From Marinobacter sp. F3R11 (GTDB lineage: Bacteria > Pseudomonadota > Gammaproteobacteria > Pseudomonadales > Oleiphilaceae), in contig NZ_QOCH01000003.1 of NCBI RefSeq assembly GCF_003318275.1, forward strand, positions 126,618-190,617: a stretch of 64,000 nucleotides of DNA, read 5' to 3'. A model generated the notes under the pieces. The model did not search any database, had not been told where the DNA came from, and saw only the letters and a list, made by a program, of their open reading frames with translations. The stretch's first letter is position 1, and the number at the start of each line of letters is the position of its first letter. Position numbers and translations under genes: made by a program. Below, in pieces: positions 47,757 through 55,769 of this stretch.

Positions 47757-48031
47757 CAGATTTCGCCATTATCGCAGTCATATCAATTTTCACGGCAGGC
47801 CTGACCGTCTCCTTCGGGGCTCTCGGCCCGGCACTCGGTGAAGGCCGGGCAGCGGCCGCCGCAATTGCAGCCATGGCCCAGCAACCGGATGCAGCACCAA
47901 CTTTGTCCCGAACCCTGTTCGTGAGTCTGGCGATGATTGAGTCCACCGCGATCTACTGCTTTGTAGTCGCCATGATTCTACTGTTCGCCAACCCGTTCTG
48001 GACCGCGGTACAGGCTTCCTCAGGAGGTTAA
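47753..48031 (+). CDS. atpE: N-ATPase subunit c (rotor ring)
   Basis: A 92-residue hairpin of two helices. Helix 1 has GALGPALGEGRAAAAA, where Glu30 stands at the place of Gln32 in the sodium-type Ilyobacter ring. The loop is QQPDA. Helix 2 has MIESTAIY with Glu63, Ser64, Thr65 and Tyr68, matching the sodium ligand set (Glu65, Ser66, Tyr70). It therefore has two carboxylates per subunit plus the sodium-type hydroxyls. N-ATPases were first predicted to pump sodium, but the two-carboxylate ring of Burkholderia pseudomallei was reported as proton-binding, so the ion is open. Confidence 0.92.
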   Translation: MTDFAIIAVISIFTAGLTVSFGALGPALGEGRAAAAAIAAMAQQPDAAPTLSRTLFVSLAMIESTAIYCFVVAMILLFANPFWTAVQASSGG

Positions 48032-48039
48032 AACAGATC

Positions 48040-48810
48040 ATGTCTATTGACTGGGTTACCGTTATTGCACAGATTGCCAACTTTCTGGTGCTGGTCTGGT
48101 TACTGAAACGATTTCTCTACCGCCCTATCCTTGACGGTATTGATGCCCGCGAGGCCGAGATCGCACGCAGCATGGCCGAAGCCGGGGAGGCTCAGAAAAG
48201 AGCCCAGGCGGCTGAAGCAGACTATCAGCAACAGCGAAAACAACTGTTATCCGACCAGAATGCAGTGGTCGAACGAGCGCTCCGGGAGTCCGAAAACCAG
48301 CGCGACGCTCTGCTGGCCGAAGCTCGCGCCAAGCTGGAGCAAGAGCAGAAAGACTGGCACAAACACCTTGAGCGTGAACGTCAGAAGTTCACCGCGCAAC
48401 TGCAGCGCGCCGGAGAAGAAACCCTGTTGGAACTGACCCGCAAAGCTCTCCGGGATCTTGCCGACGAATCACTGGAAGAAGCCATTGCCCGTCATGCAAC
48501 CGCGCGTCTGCGTGGGATTACCAGCGAACTCTCCGACGCCGCTGGTGACAGCAAGGAAGCCGTAGCTACTACACGTGACGCCTTACCCGAGGCCGCACAG
48601 ACACAGATGCAGGCCGATATCGAAAGCCTGCTGCCTGGCATAACCCTGCGTTTTGAAACCGATCCGCAACAGGCCCCTGGCCTGGTTCTGCGCGTTGGCA
48701 GCGCTCAGGTTGCCTGGACGGTTGACAGCTACACAGAGGCGTTTGATTCGCTTTTAAGCGAGCGCCTTGCCGCTGTTGCATCCGGCCGGGTTCAGCCAGG
48801 TGACGCCTGA
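48040..48810 (+). CDS. atpF: N-ATPase subunit b with delta-like C-terminus
   Basis: A 256-residue stator subunit, about 100 residues longer than a usual F-type b. It has one N-terminal membrane helix (about 5-25), then a long charged coiled coil (about 35-150). The C-terminal part (about 185-250; GLVLRVGSAQVAWTVDSYTEAFDSLL) resembles the end of F1 delta. No separate atpH gene is present, so this protein probably supplies both b and delta functions. Confidence 0.88.
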   Translation: MSIDWVTVIAQIANFLVLVWLLKRFLYRPILDGIDAREAEIARSMAEAGEAQKRAQAAEADYQQQRKQLLSDQNAVVERALRESENQRDALLAEARAKLEQEQKDWHKHLERERQKFTAQLQRAGEETLLELTRKALRDLADESLEEAIARHATARLRGITSELSDAAGDSKEAVATTRDALPEAAQTQMQADIESLLPGITLRFETDPQQAPGLVLRVGSAQVAWTVDSYTEAFDSLLSERLAAVASGRVQPGDA

Positions 48811-48829
48811 GAGGGGTAGATAAACCAAG

Positions 48830-50353
48830 ATGGAGAACCGTTCTGAACTACCTGACACTGAGCCCTTTGACGCCTGGCGGGAAGCTCTGCTGGCAACACC
48901 TGCTCCCGCGCCGGTACTGACTGAAGTCGGCACAGTCACCGAAGTGGGCGACGGCGTTGCGGTCGTCACCGGCCTGGCCCGTGCACTGGCGGATGAGCTA
49001 TTGGTGTTCGACTGCGGCGTGCGTGGCATTGCCCTGGATCTGGAGCCCGGAAGGCTCGGTGTGATTCTGCTCGGGCCTTCAGACCTCATTACTCTGGGCG
49101 AAGATGTTCGTCGCACTCGCAAGGTAGTGAGCGTACCGGTCGGCCCGGCATTACTGGGCCGGGTGGTGGACGCCATGGGGCGCCCGAGGGACGGCCTGGG
49201 GCCGGTTGCAGCAGTAGCCGAGCACCCCATTGAGGCCGAAGCACCGGGTATTCTCAGCCGTTCGGCCATTTTCCGGCCTCTGGCTACCGGCATCAAAGCT
49301 ATCGATGCCGCTGTACCCGTGGGCCTTGGCCAGCGAGAACTGATCATCGGCGACCGCCAGACCGGGAAGACCTCCATTGCCATAGACACCATACTCAACC
49401 AGGTGCGTTCCGCTGTTACCTGCATCTACTGCGCTATTGGCCAACGGGGAGACGCGGTGTCCCGGGCGATCGGTGCCCTGAGAAAAGGCAACATGATGGC
49501 CCGCAGCGTGGTTATGTCGGCCGGTGATGAAGAAACACCGGGGCTGGCCTACATAGCGCCCTATGCCGCTATGGCGATGGCAGAGTATTTTTCCGATCAG
49601 GGCCAGGACGTACTGGTCATTTTTGATGATCTGACACACCACGCCCGTTCCTACCGGGAATTATCACTGCTGCTAAGGCGGCCACCAGGGCGCGAGGCTT
49701 TTCCCGGTGATATTTTCTATGTTCATGCCCGCCTTCTGGAACGGGCCGGGCAGTTTACAGAAGAAGCCGGTGGCGGCTCGATTACCGCCCTGCCGGTGGT
49801 GGAAACCCAGGCAGAGAATCTGTCGGCCTATATCCCGACGAACCTGATTTCCATAACGGATGGTCAGATTTACCTGTCACCACGGCTGGTGCGCAAAAAC
49901 CAGTTCCCTGCCGTTGATCTGGGGCTGTCTGTCTCCCGGGTAGGCGGTAAAGCACAGACCCGTGCTCTGCGCGAAGTGGCCGGCAACCTGCGGGTAACCC
50001 TCTCGCAGTTTGAGGAACTGGAAGACTTTGCTCGCTTTGGTACACGACTGGACGATGCCACGCGGGCACGCCTGACCCGTGGCGCAGCTGTGCGCAATGC
50101 CCTGCGCCAGGCTGAGCGTGACCCCATGCCTGCAGCCGAACAACTGGCCGTGCTGATCGCAGCAATGGAGGGCCTTTTTGATGCCATGTCAGAACAAGAA
50201 CTGGCCGCTGCCATGACACGTATCCGTGCCGCTGCACAAGGGAAGTTACAGGTGATTGACGAACGTATCAGTGAAAACAAGGGGCTGACCGGGGAAGACC
50301 GGGCCCTGATCATTGCTACCGCACTCGAGGTCTGCAATGGCCCAGACACTTGA
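48830..50353 (+). CDS. atpA: N-ATPase subunit alpha
   Basis: A 507-residue F1 alpha subunit. Motifs: [16 protein letters not shown] in the N-terminal barrel, the P-loop [22 protein letters not shown], and the C-terminal signature region SISDGQIYLS-like [14 protein letters not shown] with [12 protein letters not shown] carrying the conserved Arg near the catalytic site. It forms the alpha3beta3 hexamer with AtpD. The start is 19 bp after atpF, and its 3' end overlaps atpG by 17 bp. Confidence 0.93.
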   Translation: MENRSELPDTEPFDAWREALLATPAPAPVLTEVGTVTEVGDGVAVVTGLARALADELLVFDCGVRGIALDLEPGRLGVILLGPSDLITLGEDVRRTRKVVSVPVGPALLGRVVDAMGRPRDGLGPVAAVAEHPIEAEAPGILSRSAIFRPLATGIKAIDAAVPVGLGQRELIIGDRQTGKTSIAIDTILNQVRSAVTCIYCAIGQRGDAVSRAIGALRKGNMMARSVVMSAGDEETPGLAYIAPYAAMAMAEYFSDQGQDVLVIFDDLTHHARSYRELSLLLRRPPGREAFPGDIFYVHARLLERAGQFTEEAGGGSITALPVVETQAENLSAYIPTNLISITDGQIYLSPRLVRKNQFPAVDLGLSVSRVGGKAQTRALREVAGNLRVTLSQFEELEDFARFGTRLDDATRARLTRGAAVRNALRQAERDPMPAAEQLAVLIAAMEGLFDAMSEQELAAAMTRIRAAAQGKLQVIDERISENKGLTGEDRALIIATALEVCNGPDT

Positions 50354-51221
50354 AACCCTGTCCCGTCACAGCGAGACACTGAAAAGCATTCGGGGCATAG
50401 TTCACACCATGAAGACCCTGTCGGCCATTAATGCGACGCCCTATGAACATGCCGCCCGCTCAATCGAAGCCTATCACCAGACCATACTTCAGGGATTCGC
50501 TGCGTTCGCCTACCGTACCGGTAACATCACCTTGCGGCAGGACGAGGCACTGGAGCATCTGGTTATCGTCTTCGGCTCCGACCACGGACTTTGCGGTAAC
50601 TACAATGAGATTCTGGCCGGATCGGTAAAGCAGCATTGCCAGGCAGAAATCACCAGCAAGCATCGCCTTCTCTGCATCGGGGCGCAAATGAATGATGCTC
50701 TCGATGATCAGGGCCTGACACCAGATGCTGTCTTGCTACCACCGGCGTCTGCTGACGGTATTGGTCGCCTCGCCGGCGATATTGTTACCCGCATAGACCG
50801 TTTCAGCCGGGGCCAGCCTCTGTATCGCCTGGCCGTCACCCTGGCATTTACCCAGCGCGGCGAACAGGGCGCGCGCGAACCCGTAACACTCCGGCTTCTG
50901 CCTCTGGAGCCTGCTCTGCTGCAGCGCGAGAAGCACTGGAATTCCCGCTCGCTTCCGGATTACTCCATGGACGCCGAAGCCTTGCTGTCATCGCTGATTC
51001 GCAGCCATATTTTCGCCAGTGTTTTCCGCGCCTCCGCAGAAGCCATGGTCACCGAAAACTCCGCTCGTCTCGCTCTGATGCAGCAGGCCGAGCAGTCTGT
51101 GGATGAACGTATCGAAGACGTAAAAGGTGAACTCAGATCGGTAAGACAAACAGAAATCACCAGCGAACTGATGGATGTGATCACCGGTTTCGAGGCGTTA
51201 AAAAAAACACGCAAATCATGA
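50337..51221 (+). CDS. atpG: N-ATPase subunit gamma
   Basis: A 294-residue central shaft. The N-terminal helix has [21 protein letters not shown], the middle domain has [17 protein letters not shown], and the C-terminal helix has [18 protein letters not shown] [21 protein letters not shown], the gamma signature. ATG 50337 lies inside the alpha gene; a frame start at 50313 is not supported. It is the last gene of the ATPase operon and converges with the SDR gene with a 6-bp overlap, leaving no space for a simple terminator between. Confidence 0.92.
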   Translation: MAQTLETLSRHSETLKSIRGIVHTMKTLSAINATPYEHAARSIEAYHQTILQGFAAFAYRTGNITLRQDEALEHLVIVFGSDHGLCGNYNEILAGSVKQHCQAEITSKHRLLCIGAQMNDALDDQGLTPDAVLLPPASADGIGRLAGDIVTRIDRFSRGQPLYRLAVTLAFTQRGEQGAREPVTLRLLPLEPALLQREKHWNSRSLPDYSMDAEALLSSLIRSHIFASVFRASAEAMVTENSARLALMQQAEQSVDERIEDVKGELRSVRQTEITSELMDVITGFEALKKTRKS

Positions 51222-51998
51222 TTCTGTTTTAGCGTAGAGAAACCGCCGGATTACCGGCAGTTGTTTCAGCATGGCTTTATCAACAACCCGTGGCAGTATC
51301 CCGTTAATAACCACAAACAACTTCTCGGGCCATCCCAGGAAACAGCGACGCTGATCGCGCTTCATAGCCTTGATGATGGCTGCCGCCACTGCCTCTGGCG
51401 TGTCAACACGATTCCCCAATGCACGGTTCAGCGCATCAACCGCCTCCGGATTCATATCTGTATCTGTGGCCCGCGGCGCTATATAAATCACCTGAACGGA
51501 GGTGTCCGCCAATTCGCGGCGCAGAGCCTCAGTGAATCCCCTCAGGCCAAATTTGGTCGCACAATAGGCGGTGTATCCGGGAAAGCCAATACTGCCAAAG
51601 GTCGAGCCTACAAACACCATGGCACTGCTCCCCGCTTTCTCAAACCGGGGAGCAAAATGTCGGGCTACAAGCATTGCCGAACGCAGGTTCACATCGAGCT
51701 GCGCACCAAGCTCTGCGGCAGACATCATTGCCAGTCCGGCAAAGCGATTCTGTCCGGCACAATGGATAACACCATCAATATCCGGATAGGCCTCCGTCAG
51801 GCGCTCCAGTTGCTGGTCCAGGTCGTTGGCTGCGAGATCCAGGGACACCGGAACAACGCCTTCCCGGTGGCCGATGCTCTCTGGGTGCCGGGAAGCCACA
51901 ACGACACGGCTCCCCTCCTGAACCAGTGAGTCCACCAGTGCCTTACCAATGCCGCCGGTTCCTCCCAGCAGCAAAAACATACGATCACGCAGCCTCAT
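51216..51998 (-). CDS. Short-chain dehydrogenase/reductase
   Basis: A 260-residue SDR. The cofactor loop is LLGGTGGIGKALVDSL (about 8-23); CAGQNRFAG matches the NAG motif; the active-site Ser, Tyr and Lys are in VFVGSTFGSIGFPGYTAYCATKFG. ATG 51998 has AGGAG 6 nt upstream; the 18 upstream codons overlap the preceding gene and are discarded. It is the third gene of a minus-strand operon after the hemolysin-family gene and the adenylating enzyme, overlapping the latter by 14 bp. It probably reduces or oxidises a carbonyl in the product of that operon. Confidence 0.88.
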   Translation of the reverse strand: MRLRDRMFLLLGGTGGIGKALVDSLVQEGSRVVVASRHPESIGHREGVVPVSLDLAANDLDQQLERLTEAYPDIDGVIHCAGQNRFAGLAMMSAAELGAQLDVNLRSAMLVARHFAPRFEKAGSSAMVFVGSTFGSIGFPGYTAYCATKFGLRGFTEALRRELADTSVQVIYIAPRATDTDMNPEAVDALNRALGNRVDTPEAVAAAIIKAMKRDQRRCFLGWPEKLFVVINGILPRVVDKAMLKQLPVIRRFLYAKTES

Positions 51999-54156
51999 GG
52001 CTCTGCTCCTGACGGCGACCAGGCAGAGGAATGCTGTGCAGCATATCGCCATACAACCGATAAACTACGCGAGCCGAATCAATAACCGCCTGCTGATCAC
52101 GCGGGTCAGTAATGCCGTCCATGAGATTGCGAAAAAACTCGAAATGGTCCTGATCGAGAGCCCCGTGGGAATACAGATAACTGAAAGCCTGATCCGGAAG
52201 CCCAAGGAGTTTCTGAATCTGCTCTCCAAGGGGTGTGGCCAGCTCGATAGAGGTGCCCTCAAGCACCTGAACCATGCCAAAGAATGCCGCCGGATTACCC
52301 CGACTGATCTGATCGTACAGATAGGCCACCATCAGTTCGATGGACAGGTCCGGCTTACTGCCACGGATTGCTTCCTTGTCTGCACCACAGGCCTCCAGGT
52401 CATTCAGTATCCACTCGTCATGGCCATACTCCTCATCTATGTATTCAACCAGCGCTTTGCGGACGAACTCGAGCCGGTGAGGCAGCCTTGCACCACAGGC
52501 CATCATCAATGGCACTGTATGCTTAACGTGGTGAAAGGCCTGTGCCAGGAACCAGTTATATGACTCAAGGCTGAAACCACCCTCGCCAATAGCTTTAACA
52601 ACGGGCGCACCAGTAACGTGGGCGCGAGCTTCAGAGGTTTCCTGCTGTAATCTGTCAAAAAATGCCATGCGAGATTCTCCTGGCTGGTTGGTCCATGGTG
52701 CGGAAAGAAATAATGGAAAAGCTTGTACTAACAAAGTCGGCAGGTGGTCCTGAATGTATGCCCGTACAGGGCGACCATTCGCAGTAATAAAGCCTTCGGC
52801 CTGGTTTAACCGTTGCCGGCGGACATAAACGGTGGCCAGGCGCGCATAATCCGGCAGACGCTGATTGAGCTGCCGTAATGACTCTGCAAGGACAGAGGGT
52901 GAGCGCCCATCTGTCACCGTAATCAGCGCCATTGGCTGAGGCTCACCATCACCGAATACCACTGCCTGGGGAATGGCCAGTCCCTGAACCAGCTCACTCT
53001 CCAGCCATTCCGGGCTGATATTGCGGCCGAAGGTGGTGATCAGGAGATTCTTGGAGCGCCCATTGACCGACAGGAAGCCATCCGTACTGAGTGCGCCCAG
53101 ATCACCTGTATCCAGCCACTCATCCTGCTTCAGATCTTCCCCAAGATACCCCAGGTGCGTATTGCCGCGAACCAGAATATGACCGTCAGAACTCACTCTG
53201 ATATCGACATGGGACAATGGCTGCCCCACACTGCCCTCACGCCCGGCGGCCGGTACGTTCAGTGCCACAACTGAACAGCATTCCGACAGACCATAGCCTT
53301 CGTAAAGTGGTAACCCGGCGGACCGGCCCCGGCTCAGCAACTCCGATGATACCCGGCCCCCACCAACGGCCAGAAACCGCAGCGGGCCGCTGTCAAGCTG
53401 GCCCTGTTCTGCGGCACCGACCAGCGCCATGGCCAGTTCCGGCACCAGAATCAACGACTGGGGGCGATTTCGATTGACCCCCGCAACCAGTCTTCTCAGG
53501 TCAAGACCACTGCTCCCGGTCATCCCCAGACTCGCCAGAGGTTCTACCTTGACTGCAGCGCCCATAAGTAACGGCAAATAAACCCCGGCGATATTCTCCA
53601 GTAATGTAGCTAGCGGCAGGATGCACAGATGTGCTTGCAACTCGATGCCTGCCAGCCGCTCTTTCAGGGCAAGCGTGGTTGCAGTCATCTGCTCCACGGA
53701 CAGACACACACCTTTTGGCGTGCCGGTACTACCTGAGGTAAACGTGATTTTGGCCGTATCGACCGGCATTCCGGCCGCTGCTGTTGCAGTGGGCAAGGTA
53801 CGCAGCCAGATACCATGACCCAGTGGCTCACTTTCGCTGGCCGCTTCACTGTGCAACAAACCGTTCAACCCGGCCCGTTTGATCAGATGGGTAGCCTGGG
53901 TTTCAGAGAAGAAGTGGGGCACAGGCACACAAACAACACCTGCAAACAGGCAGGCAAGATCCGCCAGTATCCAGGCCAGAGTGTTGTCTCCGCATATACC
54001 GACTCGCTTGATGCCTCTCGATTCAAGTTGCGCGGCGACTGTCTCTGCCGCCTGCACCATCTGCCTATAACTGTATTCTGCTTCCGGCTCACGCAACGCA
54101 ATGCGCGAAGGGTGTTCCATTGCCCTGCTCTTGAGCAGTTCAGGCAAGGTAGCCAT
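51985..54156 (-). CDS. AMP-forming acyl/aryl ligase fused to a heme-oxygenase-like diiron domain
   Basis: A 723-residue two-domain protein. Residues 1-470 are an ANL adenylating enzyme: FTSGSTGTPKGV (139-150), YEGYGLSEC (285-293), WLDTGDLG (347-354) and GRSKNLLITTFGRNISPEW. The A10 position reads NGRPVR, so the usual catalytic Lys is an Arg. Residues 497-710 are a heme-oxygenase-like diiron (HDO) fold with possible ligands His543/His546, Glu576, His579, Glu633 and an H664-x3-D668-x2-H671 motif. ATG 54156 has GGGAGG upstream and overlaps the hemolysin-family stop by 17 bp. An internal ATG (52668) at residue 497 has its own AGGAGA site. It may activate a fatty or amino acid and then oxidise it. 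Confidence 0.85.
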   Translation of the reverse strand: MATLPELLKSRAMEHPSRIALREPEAEYSYRQMVQAAETVAAQLESRGIKRVGICGDNTLAWILADLACLFAGVVCVPVPHFFSETQATHLIKRAGLNGLLHSEAASESEPLGHGIWLRTLPTATAAAGMPVDTAKITFTSGSTGTPKGVCLSVEQMTATTLALKERLAGIELQAHLCILPLATLLENIAGVYLPLLMGAAVKVEPLASLGMTGSSGLDLRRLVAGVNRNRPQSLILVPELAMALVGAAEQGQLDSGPLRFLAVGGGRVSSELLSRGRSAGLPLYEGYGLSECCSVVALNVPAAGREGSVGQPLSHVDIRVSSDGHILVRGNTHLGYLGEDLKQDEWLDTGDLGALSTDGFLSVNGRSKNLLITTFGRNISPEWLESELVQGLAIPQAVVFGDGEPQPMALITVTDGRSPSVLAESLRQLNQRLPDYARLATVYVRRQRLNQAEGFITANGRPVRAYIQDHLPTLLVQAFPLFLSAPWTNQPGESRMAFFDRLQQETSEARAHVTGAPVVKAIGEGGFSLESYNWFLAQAFHHVKHTVPLMMACGARLPHRLEFVRKALVEYIDEEYGHDEWILNDLEACGADKEAIRGSKPDLSIELMVAYLYDQISRGNPAAFFGMVQVLEGTSIELATPLGEQIQKLLGLPDQAFSYLYSHGALDQDHFEFFRNLMDGITDPRDQQAVIDSARVVYRLYGDMLHSIPLPGRRQEQSHEAA
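52666..52681 (-). promoter_or_regulatory. Internal ribosome site and start of the diiron domain
   Basis: AGGAGA (52676-52681, minus strand) lies 7 nt before an in-frame ATG (52666-52668) exactly at the boundary between the adenylating and HDO domains. Initiation here would give a free 227-residue HDO protein in addition to the fusion. Confidence 0.55.
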
Positions 54157-54850
54157 ACAAGCCTCCCTGTCCGGAAACATCGGAACCTGTATGGGGGCGC
54201 ACCGGTTCAATCCTTCGCAGAAGCCCCGTTTGTTTCAAGGAACTGAGGCTATCAGCTACCTTGACGGCCATCACCACAGGTTGATGGTCATAGTATCGCC
54301 CCCAACCGGCACCACCATCCGGCAAACTCGCCGGATCAGCCTTCGCCAACACGCGGGTAGCAATCCCCATGCGGTGAAAACTGTTTCGCAATTGGTCGGT
54401 TCCGGTACAGACCACCCAGTCGTAACCAGCGGCCTGAAGCCAGACGGTGAGAGAAGCAAACAGGTGCCGGCTGACACCGGCCTCAACACCTGCAAGATGA
54501 GCAATCTCTGCAATCCGGTCTCGCGCAATGTCCGGTACCGGCATCACAGATTCCACAGGAACTGTCAGATAATCCTCAAGAAACAGACGCTCCTGCGCAG
54601 CACTTCGAACGCCCACCGCTGCCAGTAACGCTCCCTGTGCTGATGTCAGAGCCAGCAATAACGGAATCCGCAGTGAGGGCTCGGCACCATAGGCCTGCAG
54701 AAACCGTCGCCGGATGAACTCCGTAACCGTAGCCGCCAGTAAAGTATCGGGGGTAATCTCGCTCAACCAGCGCCCTGCACAACGAAGGGCAGGAACCAGC
54801 TCCGGTGAATCTGGCGGGCAGTATGTGGACATAGTTAGCGGGTCGGTCAT
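54140..54850 (-). CDS. Thermostable hemolysin family protein
   Basis: A 236-residue soluble protein fitting the thermostable hemolysin (T_hemolysin) family named after Vibrio delta-VPH. Recognisable stretches are TEFIRRRFLQAYGAEPSLRIPLLLAL, GALLAAVGVRSAAQERLFLEDYL and EIAHLAGVEAGVSRHLF, with a C-terminal WGRYYDHQPVVMAVKV. The layout recalls GNAT/autoinducer-synthase folds more than a pore-former, so an acyl-transfer role is plausible. ATG 54850 with GGAGA 6 nt upstream is chosen over TTG 54898. It is first in an operon with the ligase-HDO and SDR genes and is divergent from the two-component system. Confidence 0.8.
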   Translation of the reverse strand: MTDPLTMSTYCPPDSPELVPALRCAGRWLSEITPDTLLAATVTEFIRRRFLQAYGAEPSLRIPLLLALTSAQGALLAAVGVRSAAQERLFLEDYLTVPVESVMPVPDIARDRIAEIAHLAGVEAGVSRHLFASLTVWLQAAGYDWVVCTGTDQLRNSFHRMGIATRVLAKADPASLPDGGAGWGRYYDHQPVVMAVKVADSLSSLKQTGLLRRIEPVRPHTGSDVSGQGGLYGYLA

Positions 54851-54900
54851 AAGCGCTCTCCAACAGCTTTCGGGCGAGGCACCCGATATAGTGAGCAATC

Positions 54901-54933
54901 AGATTAGAGCGCAACCCTTAAGTCAGGCTTAAG
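54901..54933 (-). promoter_or_regulatory. Promoter of the hemolysin-family operon with TTAAG direct-repeat box
   Basis: CTTAAG at 54917-54922 and again at 54928-54933 form a direct repeat with an 11-bp period. On the minus strand a TAATCT -10 (54901-54906) follows the nearer half-site after exactly 10 bp. QseB, PmrA and BqsR regulators bind such repeats ((C)TTAAG with 5-6 bp between) in the -35 region. Confidence 0.72.
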
Positions 54934-54949
54934 GCTGGAGCAGAGAATT

Positions 54950-54966
54950 CTTAAGCCGCGTTAAGG
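54950..54966. promoter_or_regulatory. Third TTAAG repeat between the divergent promoters
   Basis: CTTAAG at 54950-54955 followed by TTAAGG at 54961-54966, spacing 5 bp. It is less regular than the two flanking boxes and has no -10 at the right distance, so it may be an auxiliary site for cooperative binding. Confidence 0.55.
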
Positions 54967-54995
54967 TTCCCCGCGATCACCGGTTGCCAGCACCA

Positions 54996-55028
54996 GTTAA
55001 GGGTGGCTTAAGAAAGCCGGTGTAGAAT
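54996..55028 (+). promoter_or_regulatory. Promoter of the two-component system with TTAAG direct-repeat box
   Basis: TTAAG at 54997-55001 and 55008-55012, spacing 6 bp. A TAGAAT -10 (55023-55028) follows after exactly 10 bp, the same geometry as on the other side of the region. This implies autoregulation of the response regulator at 55083. Confidence 0.75.
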
Positions 55029-55082
55029 ACAGACTGGCGAGTGTAAATTTGCACAGGCTTCCCCCAACACGGATCCCGCTTG

Positions 55083-55769
55083 ATGCGCATATTACTGGTA
55101 GAAGACGACCACCTTCTGGGCAGCACCATGCTGGACATGCTGCGGACTGATCAGCACACAGTGGATTGGCTGGATGATGGTCAACAGGCGCTGAATGCCC
55201 TGGCAGACGATCATTTTGATCTGGCCATACTGGATTTGACCCTGCCACGGGTCGATGGCCTTGAGATTATTCGGCAGACCCGACAACAAGGCAACCAACT
55301 ACCCATTATCATCCTGACCGCCCGCGCTGAACTGGAAGAAAAACTGCTGGGCCTGGATGCTGGTGCAGACGATTACGTAACCAAACCCTTTGCCATGGCC
55401 GAACTCAAAGCCCGGATCCGTGCCGTTACCCGTCGCAGATCTTCGACAACCAGCGATGAACTGATCGTAGGCCAGCTTACGCTGAACCCGGCTTCGGCCC
55501 AGCTCACTATCGGCTCGACGACAGACACCTTACCCCGCAGTGAATTCCAGATCCTCCAGTACATGATGCGTCATCCCGACCAGGTCGCCACTCGCCGGCG
55601 TCTGGAAGAACAGCTCTATGGCTGGGAGCCGGGAGCTGAAAGCAACGCTCTGGAAGTGCATATCCACCATCTCCGGCGCAGAATCGGCAAAACCACAATC
55701 CGCACCATCCGCGGCGTTGGGTATCTGCTGGACAGCCAGGCAGCTTGTGGAGCTCCGGAATGTCCCTGA
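55083..55769 (+). CDS. OmpR-family response regulator (QseB/PmrA/BqsR-like)
   Basis: A 228-residue regulator. Receiver domain: VEDD at 6-9, phospho-acceptor Asp51 in AILDLTLPRVDG, Lys in VTKPF. The winged-helix domain (about 125-220) has LPRSEFQILQYMMRHPDQVATRRRLEEQLY and LEVHIHHLRRRIGKTTIRTIRGVGYLL. The style is that of the QseB/PmrA/BqsR group, which agrees with the TTAAG repeats upstream. ATG 55083 is preferred over the TTG immediately before it. Its end overlaps the kinase start by 10 bp. Confidence 0.92.
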   Translation: MRILLVEDDHLLGSTMLDMLRTDQHTVDWLDDGQQALNALADDHFDLAILDLTLPRVDGLEIIRQTRQQGNQLPIIILTARAELEEKLLGLDAGADDYVTKPFAMAELKARIRAVTRRRSSTTSDELIVGQLTLNPASAQLTIGSTTDTLPRSEFQILQYMMRHPDQVATRRRLEEQLYGWEPGAESNALEVHIHHLRRRIGKTTIRTIRGVGYLLDSQAACGAPECP

